A stretch of 64,000 nucleotides of DNA, from positions 29,637,157 through 29,701,156 of the forward strand of contig CM054153.1 in assembly GCA_028751875.1 (NCBI GenBank), given 5' to 3'. This stretch comes from Rapana venosa (taxonomy: Eukaryota; Mollusca; Gastropoda; Neogastropoda; Muricidae). Position 1 is the stretch's first letter; each line of letters starts with the position of its first letter. A model generated the notes under the pieces. It was given only the letters and a program-made list of their open reading frames with translations. It made no database searches and was not told the origin of the DNA. Shown piece after piece: positions 21,641-35,215 of the stretch. The position numbers were made by a program, and so were the translations under genes.

Positions 21641-23881
21641 AAATTACTTAAATATAACTATGGACATGAAACATGACAATAACAGTAACACAGGAAAAGA
21701 GAATACGAAGGATATTCCAAATTTTCTCTTGACTCTGCAAGTCATGGAGACCCGATAGCCAAGAATCAAGGCACCCATTTTTGGGAATTTTACCCTAGAG
21801 TTAACATTAGTACTGACTCCATTCCTCCAAAAAGTACTTAAATGAGGCTGAAGAATGGGGAAGGGGGGGGGGGGGAATCTTTCCAATTTTGGACACCACA
21901 TGGTGGTTTTACCAGATTCTAGAATATTTTAAATAACAAAGCCAAGAGATTTCAAATTAAAGGTTGAATGTAGCTGATCCATATAAGCCAAAAACCACTG
22001 TAATTGGTACAGTAAAGCAGGCTAGAAATGAGGCTGACCTATTGAAATTCTGGTTGACCTGTTACAGCTGAGCAAGCCATAAAAGATCTTCAAATCACAA
22101 TGAGAGAAAAACACAAGATCTGGGCAGTGGAAAAGATAATTGCATGAGGTGGTGAACATCTTCGGGTTACGCGAATGGTAGGTACCACATATAAACTGTG
22201 ATGAGCATAGGGCAAGGAAACAAAGAGTGGTACCTGAAAATGTGAAAATGGAAATTCCAATGTGGAAATAAAATCAGGATTTGTTAGTTGGACCCTGACA
22301 CCAAACAAGTACCAAATGTCTGCCAAATGTTTTAAGAACTCAACATCTCAGACAGGGCAAGCCATCAAGAAATCCCTCTGCAAGACACCCCACCCTACTT
22401 GCAGTCAAGCTGGACAGAAAGCCTCAGAAAAAAAATGGCCCTGATGAAGCTTGCAGGAACAAAATATTGGGGGGGGGGGGGGGCGCAGTACAAAACTATT
22501 GCCGCAAGTATACCTGACAGACCCTCCTGGTCAAATGCCACCAAGACCAACCTTGACAACCTGACCAAGATGCACAATGGCAACATGAAAATTTCTCCAG
22601 TGTCAGCTATGGAACAAAAACAGGGGACCTCCTCTCACTTGAAGAAAAGAAAAACTCCCCGAGGCAAAATGAGAAACTGAAAAGTGTTCTCTCACACCCC
22701 CTCCTCCCGAAATTTAAAGCCCCTACAAAGAACCAGCTGAAGCAACAGAGCTGTAACCATCTAACTAAGGCTCTCGAGAGCGAACACCATCACCCTCAGT
22801 CAGCCAGCAACCAGCCGACTGAATCCCACCAGGACTGGCAGACAGACACCCCAGCCATCATGCTCAACATCCTAGATGTTGGGAGCACAGGGCATTGAGA
22901 CACTGTGCCTCTTTAGGACAGGCATACAGTCTTATCAGATTCAGAGATTGGTATACATGTTGCTTGCCAAAAGAGGCTTGACATGCACAGGTCTTTCTGG
23001 ACTACTGCATCGTGATAACACATCCACACCTGGCTGTATACATACCATCTTTGGAAAAGAGTTACTGGCTTCAGCGAGAGTGCTGCTTTTTCCTAATCCA
23101 CCCTACTCTCTCCTGTCTAAGTCCCCCTGAGGATGCTGTCAAAGCCTTCACAAGGGTTGTGCACAGAGAACATTACGCGTGCAAAGCCTGGATGAACTGC
23201 TTTCAGAGGTTGGCCACTTGAGTGTTGACTCATGGAAAGGTCTTTGAGAATGATAAAATATCCTGACAGCACCGATTTATGAGTCAAAGAAATTTGGAAC
23301 ACCCCTCGCAAACCATTACATAATTATAAAGGCCAGAACAAAACAAACACATGATTAAGTCATGCAACATTTATCACATAATAAAAAGACTGCCTGGTCA
23401 CTGTAGCTAAAATGTAAACAAATATCCTTCAGTTCAAAGCTTACTTTCAATTCAAGGGTGAAATTGGACAATGTAAGAAAAAGAAGGAAAAAAATGAAGA
23501 TGGATACAAAGAACAAGCAATTAATTCTTTTCTTTATTTTTTAAAAAGTTTTTGTTATTCAACTGTCCTTCAATTTAGTTCTCTGTGTTTGAACATTTCA
23601 TGCTTTTTTAGGGGGAAAACCCCCCAAACAAAACCCCCCAAAAGCTTTTCTCCCTATTTCCTACAAGAAGGGGAGGAGGAAAAATAGACATTGTCATGCA
23701 TGAATCTGATTCAACAAACCCCTCTGCTCATAATGCCCTTCCCCTCCCCTCCCTGTAATGACTATACACCAGCACCACCTTGTTGAAACCCAACAAAAGC
23801 AGAGCTAATCTCCACAGATCAGGTAGCACTGTCCTCCATTACAGAGTTCACCCATGTTAACAGATATCATAGTAATGGAAA

Positions 23882-23896
23882 GGGGGGGGGGGGGGG

Positions 23897-23933
<37 letters not shown>
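23882..23933. repeat. Poly-G tract with one A, about 52 bases
   Basis: A G run on the plus strand, followed after AGAACAGGAGAAA by a second 14-base G run. Confidence 0.95.
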
Positions 23934-23934
<1 letters not shown>

Positions 23935-24806
23935 GAACAGGAGAAAGGGGGGGGGGGGGGACCAGGAGGAAGAGGGGGCAAAGAAAGAGAGAGGATAAAT
24001 TACCCACTGCTTGTATGACAAGCCTGAAAAGAAAGCCAAGGGAAAAAGCTTAGCTTAGGTCGGCATAAAAAAAACAACCCTATTATGGGGAACACGTATA
24101 ACAAACTGTATTGGGCTGCTCTTAGCACTAAGGGGTTCCCTATCCATTTCAGCCTTGCTAACTAGATCTTTGCAGGTCCACACGAACACCGTTTTTTCTT
24201 GTTTTAGCACTAATAAATAGATAACATAATATACAGACCCACTTATATGCAAAGCAAGGAGAACATTTCAACAGAAATAAAATGAAACAAAAACAATAGA
24301 TGAATATTATAATGCATACACTCAGATTCAAAAACGGCCCCCACCCAAAAAAAGAATAAAAATTACAGTTGTGATAGTTGATTAACTACAGATGAATTTT
24401 ATCTGCCATTTCTTAATTATGATTTATGCTTCAGGACAACTAGGCTCACATCACATGGCAACTCAATCACAAGACTTGATTTCTATACCCTATTTTTGAC
24501 ATGTTTTCCCCTATGGGGATGCCAGGGGCCTGTTTGTATAAATTATACTACATTGCATTCCCTAATTTTTTTTTTAATTTTTTTTTTTATCCCTCTTGCT
24601 CCTGGTCCATTCTCCCCCACAGAGACATTTTTAACTGAGCATTTGATGAAGAAGAACTGACATGGTAGTAATTTAAGAATTGAACAATAATCATGATCAA
24701 ACAATTTACAAAAACCACAAACTGATACAAATCCTCACATTCACAACACACACTAACAGAACCTGATCCTAATCCACTTGATCTACTCTTTTTTTTTTTT
24801 TTTGAG

Positions 24807-24808
<2 letters not shown>

Positions 24809-24858
<50 letters not shown>
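24809..24858. repeat. Poly-C tract of about 50 bases
   Basis: An uninterrupted C run after a poly-T run and GAGAA. Confidence 0.95.
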
Positions 24859-24861
<3 letters not shown>

Positions 24862-25383
24862 CCTCTTTAAACGCCAGCTAAATATTTGTGCTGTTTTCAC
24901 CTTTTGGGGGTTTTGATTTAATCAATACTTTATGATGAATAGAAAAATGGCAGGTGTAAAAAATAAATGATCTCTGTTACACACAGACCACAATCTTCAT
25001 GATGCTTCAGCAGTCAACCTAACAATCAGCAAACTGACAATACAATATTGAGAGCTACTGGCGGTACTACCACTAAGTGGAACAAGGAAGCTCCTCCTTC
25101 CTATATCATCCATCAATAGACAATTTGTTCCTATGGCAACTACCGCCACTCCACTGGCCGCACTTTAGACTACTGACTGTTGCAGTTGTGTGCTACTTCT
25201 AGTGGAAATGATACTAGTTAGCTAGGCAGGCCATGGAGTGTATGTGTGCAGTGTGGTGGTGGTACTAGTACACACAGTTGGAGAGAGTGGTTCGCACAAA
25301 TGATGTCGGTCAAATAAAAAAATCTTCAAATGTATGTGCGTGCGTGTGTGTGTGCAGTTGCATGTGTGTAAATGATTTGAGTA

Positions 25384-25456
25384 CAAGCGCTTCGATTTGT
25401 TTGTTTTACAAGATTCAGTGCTATATAAATTCCATATATTATTATTATTATTATTA
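25384..25456 (-). repeat. Dispersed repeat family B, copy 3
   Basis: AAGCGCTTCGATTTGTTTGT, TTTACAAGATTCAGTGCTAT and ATAAATTCCATATATTATTA, the reverse complement of the copies at 4 and 8.5 kb. Confidence 0.9.
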
Positions 25457-28400
25457 AATATCATCCCATGAAGGGCAATTACAGGGTGTAAGATTGACAG
25501 ACACTATAAATATAATCTAGGGCACACATGAATAAGCTACTAACAAACTGTTAAAATTCCTTTTTAACACAGTTGGAGCACAATTAACTTGTTTTACCTT
25601 TTTGTATGTCATGGTAGACATACTCCCATTGTCAACTATAATATTTTTCCCAAGAAGATGTCTCCACCAAAACTACAACTGATGGTGGATGCTATCCAGA
25701 CTGAGATCACCTTCCTAAGCATTGAACTTGAAAATCATGCTTCCAAAAATATAGATCTTATCTGTTAAGTGTAATACCCAATGCAAGTGAGGACATTACT
25801 TGTTTGGTTTTTTTAAACAAAATGTGGGTATAATATATAAATAGGGGTAGGGAGGATGCGTATATATATATCTCCTTTGCAAAGTATTTTTTTAAACCGA
25901 GTCTTTGAGATCCATGAAGATGGAAATTTTGGGTATCTAAAAAAGCGGCACTTATCAATTTCTATGGCCAGAAATGATTATGAAGCTGGAATCGGGTATC
26001 AATTAGTCACATTCATTTTTTCAATAATAGCAAATAGATTGGCCAGAAATGATTATCAAGTTGAGTTTAAGACAATATGTATGTACAACATTTGAATTTA
26101 TTTTTGTTGAGCAAAATTGGTTTACCAGGCCCACCAAGTACCGTGAAGGTTAGCACATTAATTCAAAATATTAACAACTGCAACAGTTACTCAGCAGAAA
26201 AATTGCTAGCTTGCTAACAAATCCATAATTTCACCCATTCGCCCCCCCCCCCCCCCCCCCCCCCTCACACACAGACATCAAGATCCTGCTGAACTAAAGG
26301 GGGAAAAAATCTACACGGTTACACCCCCACAAACTTCCCACACTGCAGCAAACAGGGTGACAGGGTAAAGCCATACTGAAAATCACACTTAAATGGCTAT
26401 CCACCGTGAGAAAATGGAGCTGGAGGGGAACTATAAAAAAAAAAGTAGGAAAGCAGAGAAGCAAGAAAGGGGAGGGGGGTAATGGCATGGGGGAGAGGAG
26501 ATAGGAGTGCGCCAGACGACAGACAGCTATCAGGAAATCGATTCCAATCAATAGGTCTGCCTCCATCTTGCTGAGTCTACGCCTCTGGTGGGACAATGAT
26601 CTGTATCGTGTACTATACTATAGAGCTCTGTCGAGTTGTAACGGTGGGTTTTGAATGCAAACTGTGCTCCAATCCATTTTTCCTAGACTGTCATTCTCTT
26701 CTGGTAATAGTGCCACCAAAAAAAAAAAGGAGATGGGGGGAGGGAGGGCGTTGCATGAAAAGGACAAAGCAGGTCCATTTTTCACATGTTTAAAAGATTT
26801 ATCTACCCCTTTCCTTTCCCAAAACACCAAATTTCAGCTCAAGAATGTTTATCCCTGAATACAACAAACTGCAGGGGGAGACAAACTTTGAGCATAGCTA
26901 CTATTGTTTAATTTCTCTCATACACAGAAAATAAGGCATTTCACAAAATCTGATTTGGCCAATACTTTAGTTTGAAGCCACCACACAGCAAAAAAGAAAT
27001 CAATTCTTTATGCAAACAGTATACATTTCTAGTGCGCCTGGATTCTAAGTTCTATCTAAGTTAAATTCATTTTCTGATTTTGGCCCCCAAAACATTCTTT
27101 TATAACTTAAATAATACCATCAACAGATCTGAAAATGATTGATCAATAATATGTCCACCCTAGTGCACAAAACACAAGTTTCAATTGCTTGGGTTCAAAC
27201 TTCAAACAGTTAGATAACTGCTGTATTCACGGGGTGGGGGGTGGGGGGATTTTATCTTTCTCAGTTTCTGTTTGGTTTTGGTGGGGGGGGGTTAACTAAT
27301 GAAGTTCCCTTCCCCTTTATTACCCTCTGTGTGTGTGTGTAATTTATCACCGTCACTTACACTTTGGCAGGTAAACATATATGTGCAATATGCACTCCAC
27401 ATGTGTGACCTATTTCAAACCCACATCATTGTTGTAGCTAATGCTAATTACGGAACCCAGTCTTTCGTTTACTGGACAAGTTCTTCCACCTCCCCTTTCT
27501 TATTTTCAACCTAGTTTAAAGCGTTTAAAAAAATAATTTTTTATATCAACTCTCGATTTTAACATGTTGATGTGAAGTCTATCTATATACAACCAGCGTT
27601 CTGCACCAGCAGCACTGATTCTTGTTGCCTTTTATTTGCTTTATAATTATAGCAACTGTACTCTTTAAGTCTCAAATATGAGCCCAACTGCATTAGCTCT
27701 TTGAAGTTGGCTACAGATTCAAATCTGCTCACTACTGCCTGCCTGTTTTATCACATGCTCAGTATAAACAGTAGTTTTGTTTGTTGCTACTTTGATAATC
27801 AATTTAGTCTCTGAACTCTGTTCTCAATTCCATCAGTAACACAGCATTTAATCTGCTACTCATCTCTTTTGTCCATATTGCACATGCATGCATTTCAACC
27901 ATTATTTTCTTATTTTTAGCACAGGAGAGTTATCTTTTATTACTTTTAAGCTCATCATCATCATACTTCAAATACTTTCGAAAGACATGCCTTCATATTC
28001 AATAGTCTTCAAGGTTTTTGTTGGGTTGATATTTTGGTCATTTTCAAGGTGATTCAAATTTCAAGGAGTGTGCGAACCTTTTTTCTGAAGGTACAAAACT
28101 ACCTTACCCTTACCCTACTTAAGCAGGTACCCATACTGCCACTACAAACTTGAACAAAACTTGCTGCACTTAATACACAAAGAAGATGAAGAAAGTTCCC
28201 CCCCCCCTAAAAAACAAAAATTATTTTTAAAAAAACCCATACCACCAGCTTCCATCTATTATTTGATAGGTTAGATCAAGGACAGAACTTCCCTACTGAG
28301 GGGAAAAAAATCCACCCGCAGTAGGAGGGGATTAAAAAATATGTCTCATTTGTTCAGTGGCACGCTACAGTAATCCAACACCACATGGATTTATCGTCTT

Positions 28401-29662
28401 ACCCCACACCCCCTACGCGACCTATAGGTAGGTACAAAACAAGTCTCCAAAGGGGATTGGGGGAGGGGGATGTAGGCCTACTGCTACCTACCACCCTTAC
28501 CCATATCAGCAATGATTTAAATCGGACTGGGGACCTGCCAAATACACTTCCTGTGTGAATGTGTGTGCATCTGTGCGCGGGTGTGCGCGCACGTGCATGT
28601 GTTACCAAAGCTAAAAGACAGAGTGTAGATCTATAGACTTGCTGGGCACACATTTGAGAGAAAACACACACACACACGGTAAGGCGGGGAAGGGGAGGGG
28701 GGGTGTTAAAGTTCTGTACAAAATACATGCTTCCCATTTTATTTTGGTTTAACAAGCTGTGGGGTAACTACACTTGATCTCTTCTCTTATTTGACTGTTA
28801 TAAAATGCTCCACAAGAATACATGCCATGAAAAAAAGCTCCAAAACAAAACCACAAGAACTGCCAACCAACCAATAAGCCACCTTGAGTTGTTTTACTGG
28901 TTTACCATCTGTTACTTCCCAGCACACATAATACACACTTTATCACACTGGCACACACAGACCTACTGTATAACAAGGTCACTTGAAATAATTCCCTAAT
29001 CCAGTAATGTTACTAATAACTGTTATGTGACATTGAACTCTTACCCTGCTAGGAAAAATAACCCAACCCACCCTTAATTCAGAAATAAATAACTGCTATG
29101 TGCATGATGCTTCAAACAAAATGTATAAAGCAATATTCCCAATCTTCTCCCTGTGACTGTAAAACTTTTGAAATTTACAAATTAAATCGAAAACGTCACA
29201 CTGGCATGTCCACTATAAATCATCTACCTTAACCACCACTCTACATCACCAAATACATCTTTACACTTAAAAAAATAAAAAGACAAAGAAATTATGCCCT
29301 TGTGGATGCAGAAAAAATCACAACCTGAAATCTTGTGCAAGAAAACAACAACAAAGACCACACACACATATGGGACATTTAAAAAAAAAAAAAACCATAT
29401 TCAGTTTGGCCTGGGTACACACACCTCTTCCAGTGTCACAATTCCCCTCCACTCTTCTAATGATGCCTTCCTTTCTATCAAGCTTTAAAAAAATATATTA
29501 TTAAACAATAACGAAGACAAATATAGCAGAGCTATGCCATCATTTACAATCCTCTCACAATGAGTGTTCTAAACTTCTATGCATACAGAGGGGGAAGGTT
29601 CCAATACGGCAATAGTCTCATCTGCACTATCACAAACTCCTACAGATCTACTCATTTCCTAT

Positions 29663-29695
<33 letters not shown>

Positions 29696-32600
29696 AAACA
29701 AAAAGAACACAGAACACACACATACATACAGAGAGAAGAACCCCAACAGAAAACAAAGAACTGCTTGCTCCCTGATGAACACACAAAGCACTAAAGAAAA
29801 TGAACTCCTGTCTAACCCACATAATTTGCTTTTCTACTCCCCATGTCAACAATACACGTTGATCTTGAAAACATTTCACTCTCACACACACAGACACACT
29901 AACACGCACAGAGTGAAACAAACAACCCCCCCCTTCTCTCTCTCTCTCTCACATACACGCAAACCGAAGGGGGGGGGGGGGGGGGGGAGAAAAAGCTAAC
30001 AACCCCACTGTGTAAGGTTTAAGAAAAAAAAAGGAAGATAAAAAAACGAGGGCTACAAACCAAACACTGCTGTGGAGAGGGTGAACCAGGCATGAAGGGA
30101 GGGAGAGAAAGGGTAGGCAAGCAAAGGGGGTAGGGCGGGGGGAATCTACCACATGGTGTTGAGGCCAGGGCAGGGTGATGGGAAGGGGGGGTGAGCCGAT
30201 CCCCACTCCTTCCCTCACCAGTCGGCATGGAGAGAGAGCTAAGTAGTATACTCGCTCTGATAGCTTTCGCCCTTCCCCCGAAGAAGAGGAAAAGCAAACA
30301 GCGTACAATGTTTTTACATACACATACCACATGCCTGGATGCACGCGCACGCTTTGCAAGCACATACATGGGAAAACATACACGCACATACATCCGGGAG
30401 AGTACGTACGCGCGCGCACACACACACGCACACGAACAAAAACGGAGACGAATAAGTCACATCTTAAACACTGCCTATAGGCCTACAAGACGCGTATACA
30501 GTGAATTCGGGTGCAATTCTTTTTCCCTTTCAAATCAACAAAACTCAGTTTACAATCTAATATTTAGTTAGCTGTACTATAATTCAAAAGAAGAACAAAA
30601 AATCCACTAACTTGAATGTCTATGTTGTTTGGGGGGCCTGCAAAAAAAAAAAGAAGTGTGTATTATATTTTGTGAGATTAGTGGATTACTGCACGCACAT
30701 TCATAATGTAAGCATAAGGAATTACATACCCAAAACCTAAAAAAACCCACTCTCTTTGTCTGAGTAATTTACACGATGCGACTAAGTTCAGACAATATTT
30801 TCCTTCTTTTTCTCTCTTCTACTTACTGGACAAAAGTCACTTCATGAAATCGATGTCTATGAACATTGTGACATTTGCACAGATACCTGTTACACAACTT
30901 GTGAGTATTGTTACATGTCTTTCACGTTACATATTATAAATGTCACAAGCACTTTTACAGCTCCTTTCTAAGAGCTCTTAGACGTGAACTTTGAACAATA
31001 CTCGTCAATAGCATATAAAATAAATAGAAAACAAACTCCTTAAAACCATAATAATGATCAACACCCATTTAAAGGCTTTTAAAACAACACTTCCTAATTA
31101 AAAGTATTCATCTTAACAGGCAGCCAACATCAGAGACAAAGAAAGAGAACGGAATCATAGTGGGAGAGAGCGCAGCTAGCTAGCAGTCCTTTTCTTTGTG
31201 TGGCAGTCCATCTGCAATGCCGTGCGTGCTGGCTGTAATTTTGGCACCAAGACCTGGCTGCCCCATCCCCGACTTGATCAATACTCTCTCTCTCTCTCTC
31301 TCCCTCTCCCCTTTTCCTTCCTTCCCTTCAGCATTTCTCTTCGCATAGAGGCCCGCCTGTCTCTTCCATCTCCTGCTCAGTTCTCCTTCCCTCCTCTCCC
31401 CCCACCTTCATCATTCCTGTCTTTCCCTCCCTCTTCTGGTGAGACAACACCCCCACATCATCCCTCTCTCCACCACCACACCAACCCCCACTCTTTCCTC
31501 CCAGCAGCAGCAACGCTCACTGCATCAATGTTTTATCGCATATCGCACCCTCTTCTCTTCCTTTCCAGCCCCCCCCCCCACCCCCCTTTCCTCTTCCTGC
31601 TTCATCCCTCCCTTGCCTTCCCTCTCCTCCCAATGCCAACAAAAACTCAACACGCAGCACTGTTTGGAAAAGAAGGGGAAAAGTGTGGGGCCCGGAAGGG
31701 GATGCAGGGGTAGTAGGAGTAAATGGAGATTTAAAAAAAAAAAAAAAAGATCGTTAGGAGGAAATCAGATAGACAACACCAAACTAAGGAGAATTCATGC
31801 TTAAACTTCCCTCAAGGTTTGCTTGCTTTACTGACATATCATCTAAAAACAAAGGGGGAAACCTAACAAAAATGATGTTGCAAATTGCATACACCCATAC
31901 ATTAAAATTGGAATTGATATCGACAATGCCTGGGTCCCCCCTCCCCTTGGAAAAATAAAAAGACTGGTTAACCAGTGGAGTCAAAGTTTTTCTGAACAAA
32001 GAAAACAGAAAGAAAGAAAGAAAAGAAAAGAGCTGGGTTTCGGTAATTCAACCAATGTTTATGCTCCACACTGGTGTTTTCCACACACAAACCTACACAC
32101 ACAGTGCAATATGTAAAGTAGATTCTATTTCCCTGTCTAAACACACACACAGCAATATAATTTATAAATGTGCCTAGTTTTTGTGTGTCAGAATGATGAC
32201 AGAAACATATCAAGATGTTCACCATGTTACCCGAAGTACAGCTGCAGCCTCAATAAAATCCTTCACCCATCTAACAAACTGACAATGTCCTGAGAAGAGA
32301 TTTTGGATGGGTGGGAAAAGCATTTACAGCACAGAGCACAAAGAAATTCATCAGACAGGTTTTCATTCACCATACAGGGGAGAGAGTGAGTGAGAGTGAG
32401 AGAGAGAGAGAGGGAGAGGGGAGGGAGGGGAGGAGGGAGGGGGGGGGGGGGAGGGAGGGGGGGGAGGAGACAGGGGGGGGGGGGGGGGAGGTTGGGAATG
32501 AGGAAGAAACAGACAGAGGAGCCAGAGAGAGCTCTGAGCAAAAATGGGGGGGGGGGGGGGGGGGGGGGGGATGATAAGCAGACAAAAAGAATTGATGCAA

Positions 32601-33080
32601 AATGCTCACTCACATAATGGAGGACAGAGTAGCCTTCACACAGCAGGGGGGAAAAAAGGAGCAACAACTGACCATACAACTAAACTGATCAATAGTAAAA
32701 TTTGAACCCACACATTCAATGTTATACTGAACCATTATGGCATTAATATATTACTAGGCAACAGCAGAGATAACCATGATCAAACAAGAGAAAAGCCCTC
32801 TGAACCCTCAACAGAAAACAAGCAAACCGGAAGAGCTCCAGCATCACACACACACACTCCCACAGATAGCACTGGTGGACCAATCGATTGTAGACTGTCA
32901 AGGCTTTGAGCATGGCTGCTTGATGAAAGAGAGGCGAATAACTGGCGGCCCCTAGAGGTATTGAATTACCATTGCCTGCTCCCTCAGCTAATCTGCAAGA
33001 TTGTGGCCACACAAATCCATCCAGCCTATCTGATGAAGTGGCCTCTCTCTTCCAAGGCTTGCTCCCAGTCACTCCTATAC

Positions 33081-33081
<1 letters not shown>

Positions 33082-33139
<58 letters not shown>
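33082..33139. repeat. Poly-C tract of about 58 bases
   Basis: An uninterrupted C run in the last intron, 560 bp downstream of the donor of the large exon. Confidence 0.95.
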
Positions 33140-33141
<2 letters not shown>

Positions 33142-33702
33142 AATCACCTCTCCTCAACTTTCCATATTTCCCTACCTTCTCTAGCCAGCTTCTCCCACTA
33201 AGCCTGTAGAAAAGTCACCCCCCCCCCCTTTTTTTTTCCCTTTTTTCCCCCTCCTGTCTGACACTGACAGACTTGTCTGTAGAAGACAAACATTCTACCA
33301 TATTCCGTCTACATCTAGAGTATGCCATTAACTCATTTCCATATATTTCTGACAGGGGAAGAGATCCATAAATCAAGACGAAAACACAAATATAAAAAAA
33401 AGTCTTATCAGTGTCATGGCAATGTCTTTTCCCTCCAAAAAAATAATGAAAGAATGAGGAAGACAGATCCTTACCAAAATTCAGATATAAGAAAAGGAAT
33501 AAACACACAAAAAGTCTACAGCATTTATATTTCAATAAGATACTAGCAAATTTTTAAATAATGTCATGAGAAGAAAAAGATGAAAGATCCAAAGGAAACT
33601 CTAAAAACCAAAGTGTGCGAGTGAACTTCAAGACAACACAGACAAGACATACACAGACACAGACATCCATCCATCTTTGCAGCAAAAGGCCACACTACTC
33701 AC

Positions 33703-35215
33703 CAAATGAAGGGTCTGGAGGGTAGAACCCACTCAGCACATGCGTGTGGTGATGGGTGTGGAGATGGCGCTGAGTTGGCGGAGAACTTCGCTGCTTGTCC
33801 CCTGAGCTCAAAGCAGAAATGGTAGTATTCCTGGAATCACTGTCCCCCGGTTTGGCCGGTGCTGGCGAGGCACTGCTGGGCCTTCCCCGTGCCTTGTCAT
33901 GAGCCAGTTCATGGATTTTGTGGACAGAGGGACTGTAGAAATGGGGAGGCTGCGGTCCCTCAGAGCTGCCCTTCCCGTTATCCTCAGTAGATGGAGGAGG
34001 CGCTGAGGACTTGGCCTCCCCTTTGCCAACGTCTTTTTCCGTCTCTACAGGCGGGGGTGGTCCCATGCGGTAACCTAGTTGTGATGGATGGATGTAGGAA
34101 GGGGGACCGGCTGCTGCATACCCAATCATGTGAGAGCTCATTTGCCGGTACATGGGGTGGGAAGGGTCCACCTGCATGTGCCCATAGTGAGAAGGTATGA
34201 CGGGGAAAGCATAGGGAGGGTACTGTCCAGGAGGTGGGTTTATTGAAGCTGACGCCGAAGTGGCGGGGCCCAAATTAGGCTGATCAGGGGGTTTTGATTT
34301 AGCAGTGTCTGTATGTACACCCCTGCTCTTGTCACTCACCATCTTTTTATCATCTACACTTGACTTGGAATCCGTCACTCTGCTAGAGTCTTTCAGGCGA
34401 AGATGATCAACAGGTTCTTTTTTAATGTCCTCTGATTTCATGACACCTAACGGAATGCCACTGTGACGGGCAGAGTCAATACCCATCACATTTGAGGGAA
34501 CATTGCTTTTCAATTCTGGGGGCTTTCCGTGCATCTCCATTTTGCGCTTCTCTGCCGATCTGTGCTGCTCCATCTGTTTCTGCTGGAAAAACATCATACG
34601 TCGGTCTTCTTGCTGTTTCTGTCGGTTCAAGTCCATTTCTTGGCGGCCTCGATCCATCTGAGACTTCAGCTCAATGTTTTCTTTCAGAATCTGATGGTTT
34701 TCATTCTGCATCTCCCTGAGATTTTGCTGTTCTCTCGATTCCTTACTCTCACTGCTATCACTTAGAGGTTTACCTTCATTTAGTCTTTCTGGGTGGTGCC
34801 CATGTGGTCCATACATGGACGGACCCAGCTTGGGGATGCCACTGGGACCAGCTTCAGGGGTGGCCCTGCGCTCCACGGAAGGGGGCCTTGACCCATGCTG
34901 TTTATGTGTCGGGGTCCCAGAAGGTTCTGGTCTTTTGGCAGCTTGGCTTTGCTGTTCCTGCATCCTCTTCTGTTCCTGAGCTAACCTCTCCACCATCTGA
35001 CGATAGCCAGGGTCTTGCTGACTGAGAATACACTGGGCGTAGGGCTCCAGCATGCCGTAAGCTCCAATAAAGTTTGGCCTTTTAGGCTCTTTCATGTGGC
35101 ATACAACTGCACTGTTTTTGGGGGATTTTTGCTGCTGCGCTGTAGTAACTTTGTTGATGTGCTGTTGCTTTTTGTTTGCTGTGCGCGGGGCTGTTTTTGT
35201 TTTTGTTCTGCTAAA
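33703..35215 (-). CDS. ZNF608/609: ZNF608/609 family protein, large exon, 3' part (C-terminal half)
   Basis: An uninterrupted frame runs from about 35215 to the donor CATTTG|GTGAGT at 33703/33702, ending in phase 1. It includes MLEPYAQCILSQQDPGYRQM followed by VERLAQEQKRMQEQQ, matching the region of human ZNF609 that reads AYRQQYEEQQKRQSLEQQQ. A long Gln/Glu/Lys/Met-rich segment (LREMQNENHQILKENIELK onward) should form a coiled coil. The C-terminal part is Pro/Tyr/His-rich: VDPSHPMYRQMSSHMIGYAA, IHELAHDKARGRPSSASPAP, then PTQRHLHTHHHTHVLSGFYP. It corresponds in order to PNHPSYRSMPAVMM and SPSQRLMSTHHHHHHLGYSL of ZNF609. Clear homology starts at about MKEPKRPNF (35095); the 40 codons before it are open and plausible but not confirmed. 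The segment is likely disordered and protein-interacting. Confidence 0.93.

Larger units (their letters stand above)
20666..33702 (-). other. Last intron of the ZNF608/609 gene (13.0 kb)
   Basis: It is bounded by the donor at 33702 and the acceptor at 20666. It contains one copy of a diverged repeat (21262-21640), an (ATT)n-linked dispersed repeat (25384-25456), long G/C homopolymers (23882-23933, 24809-24858, 33082-33139) and several repeat-free islands of balanced composition (about 25025-25200, 26490-26610, 31190-31275, 32870-33062) that could be conserved non-coding elements. I see no further exon of the right phase. The short open frames in it lack any family resemblance. Confidence 0.8.

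Noticed and set aside
22399..23221. Plus-strand open frames of 69-93 codons in the last intron
   Set aside because: They have no family resemblance, are antisense to the gene, and are crossed by a poly-G tract; composition is like intron.
33695..33702. Stop codon ending the large exon (FGE*)
   Set aside because: The stop lies beyond a perfect donor G|GTGAGT; the protein continues in exon 20592-20665.
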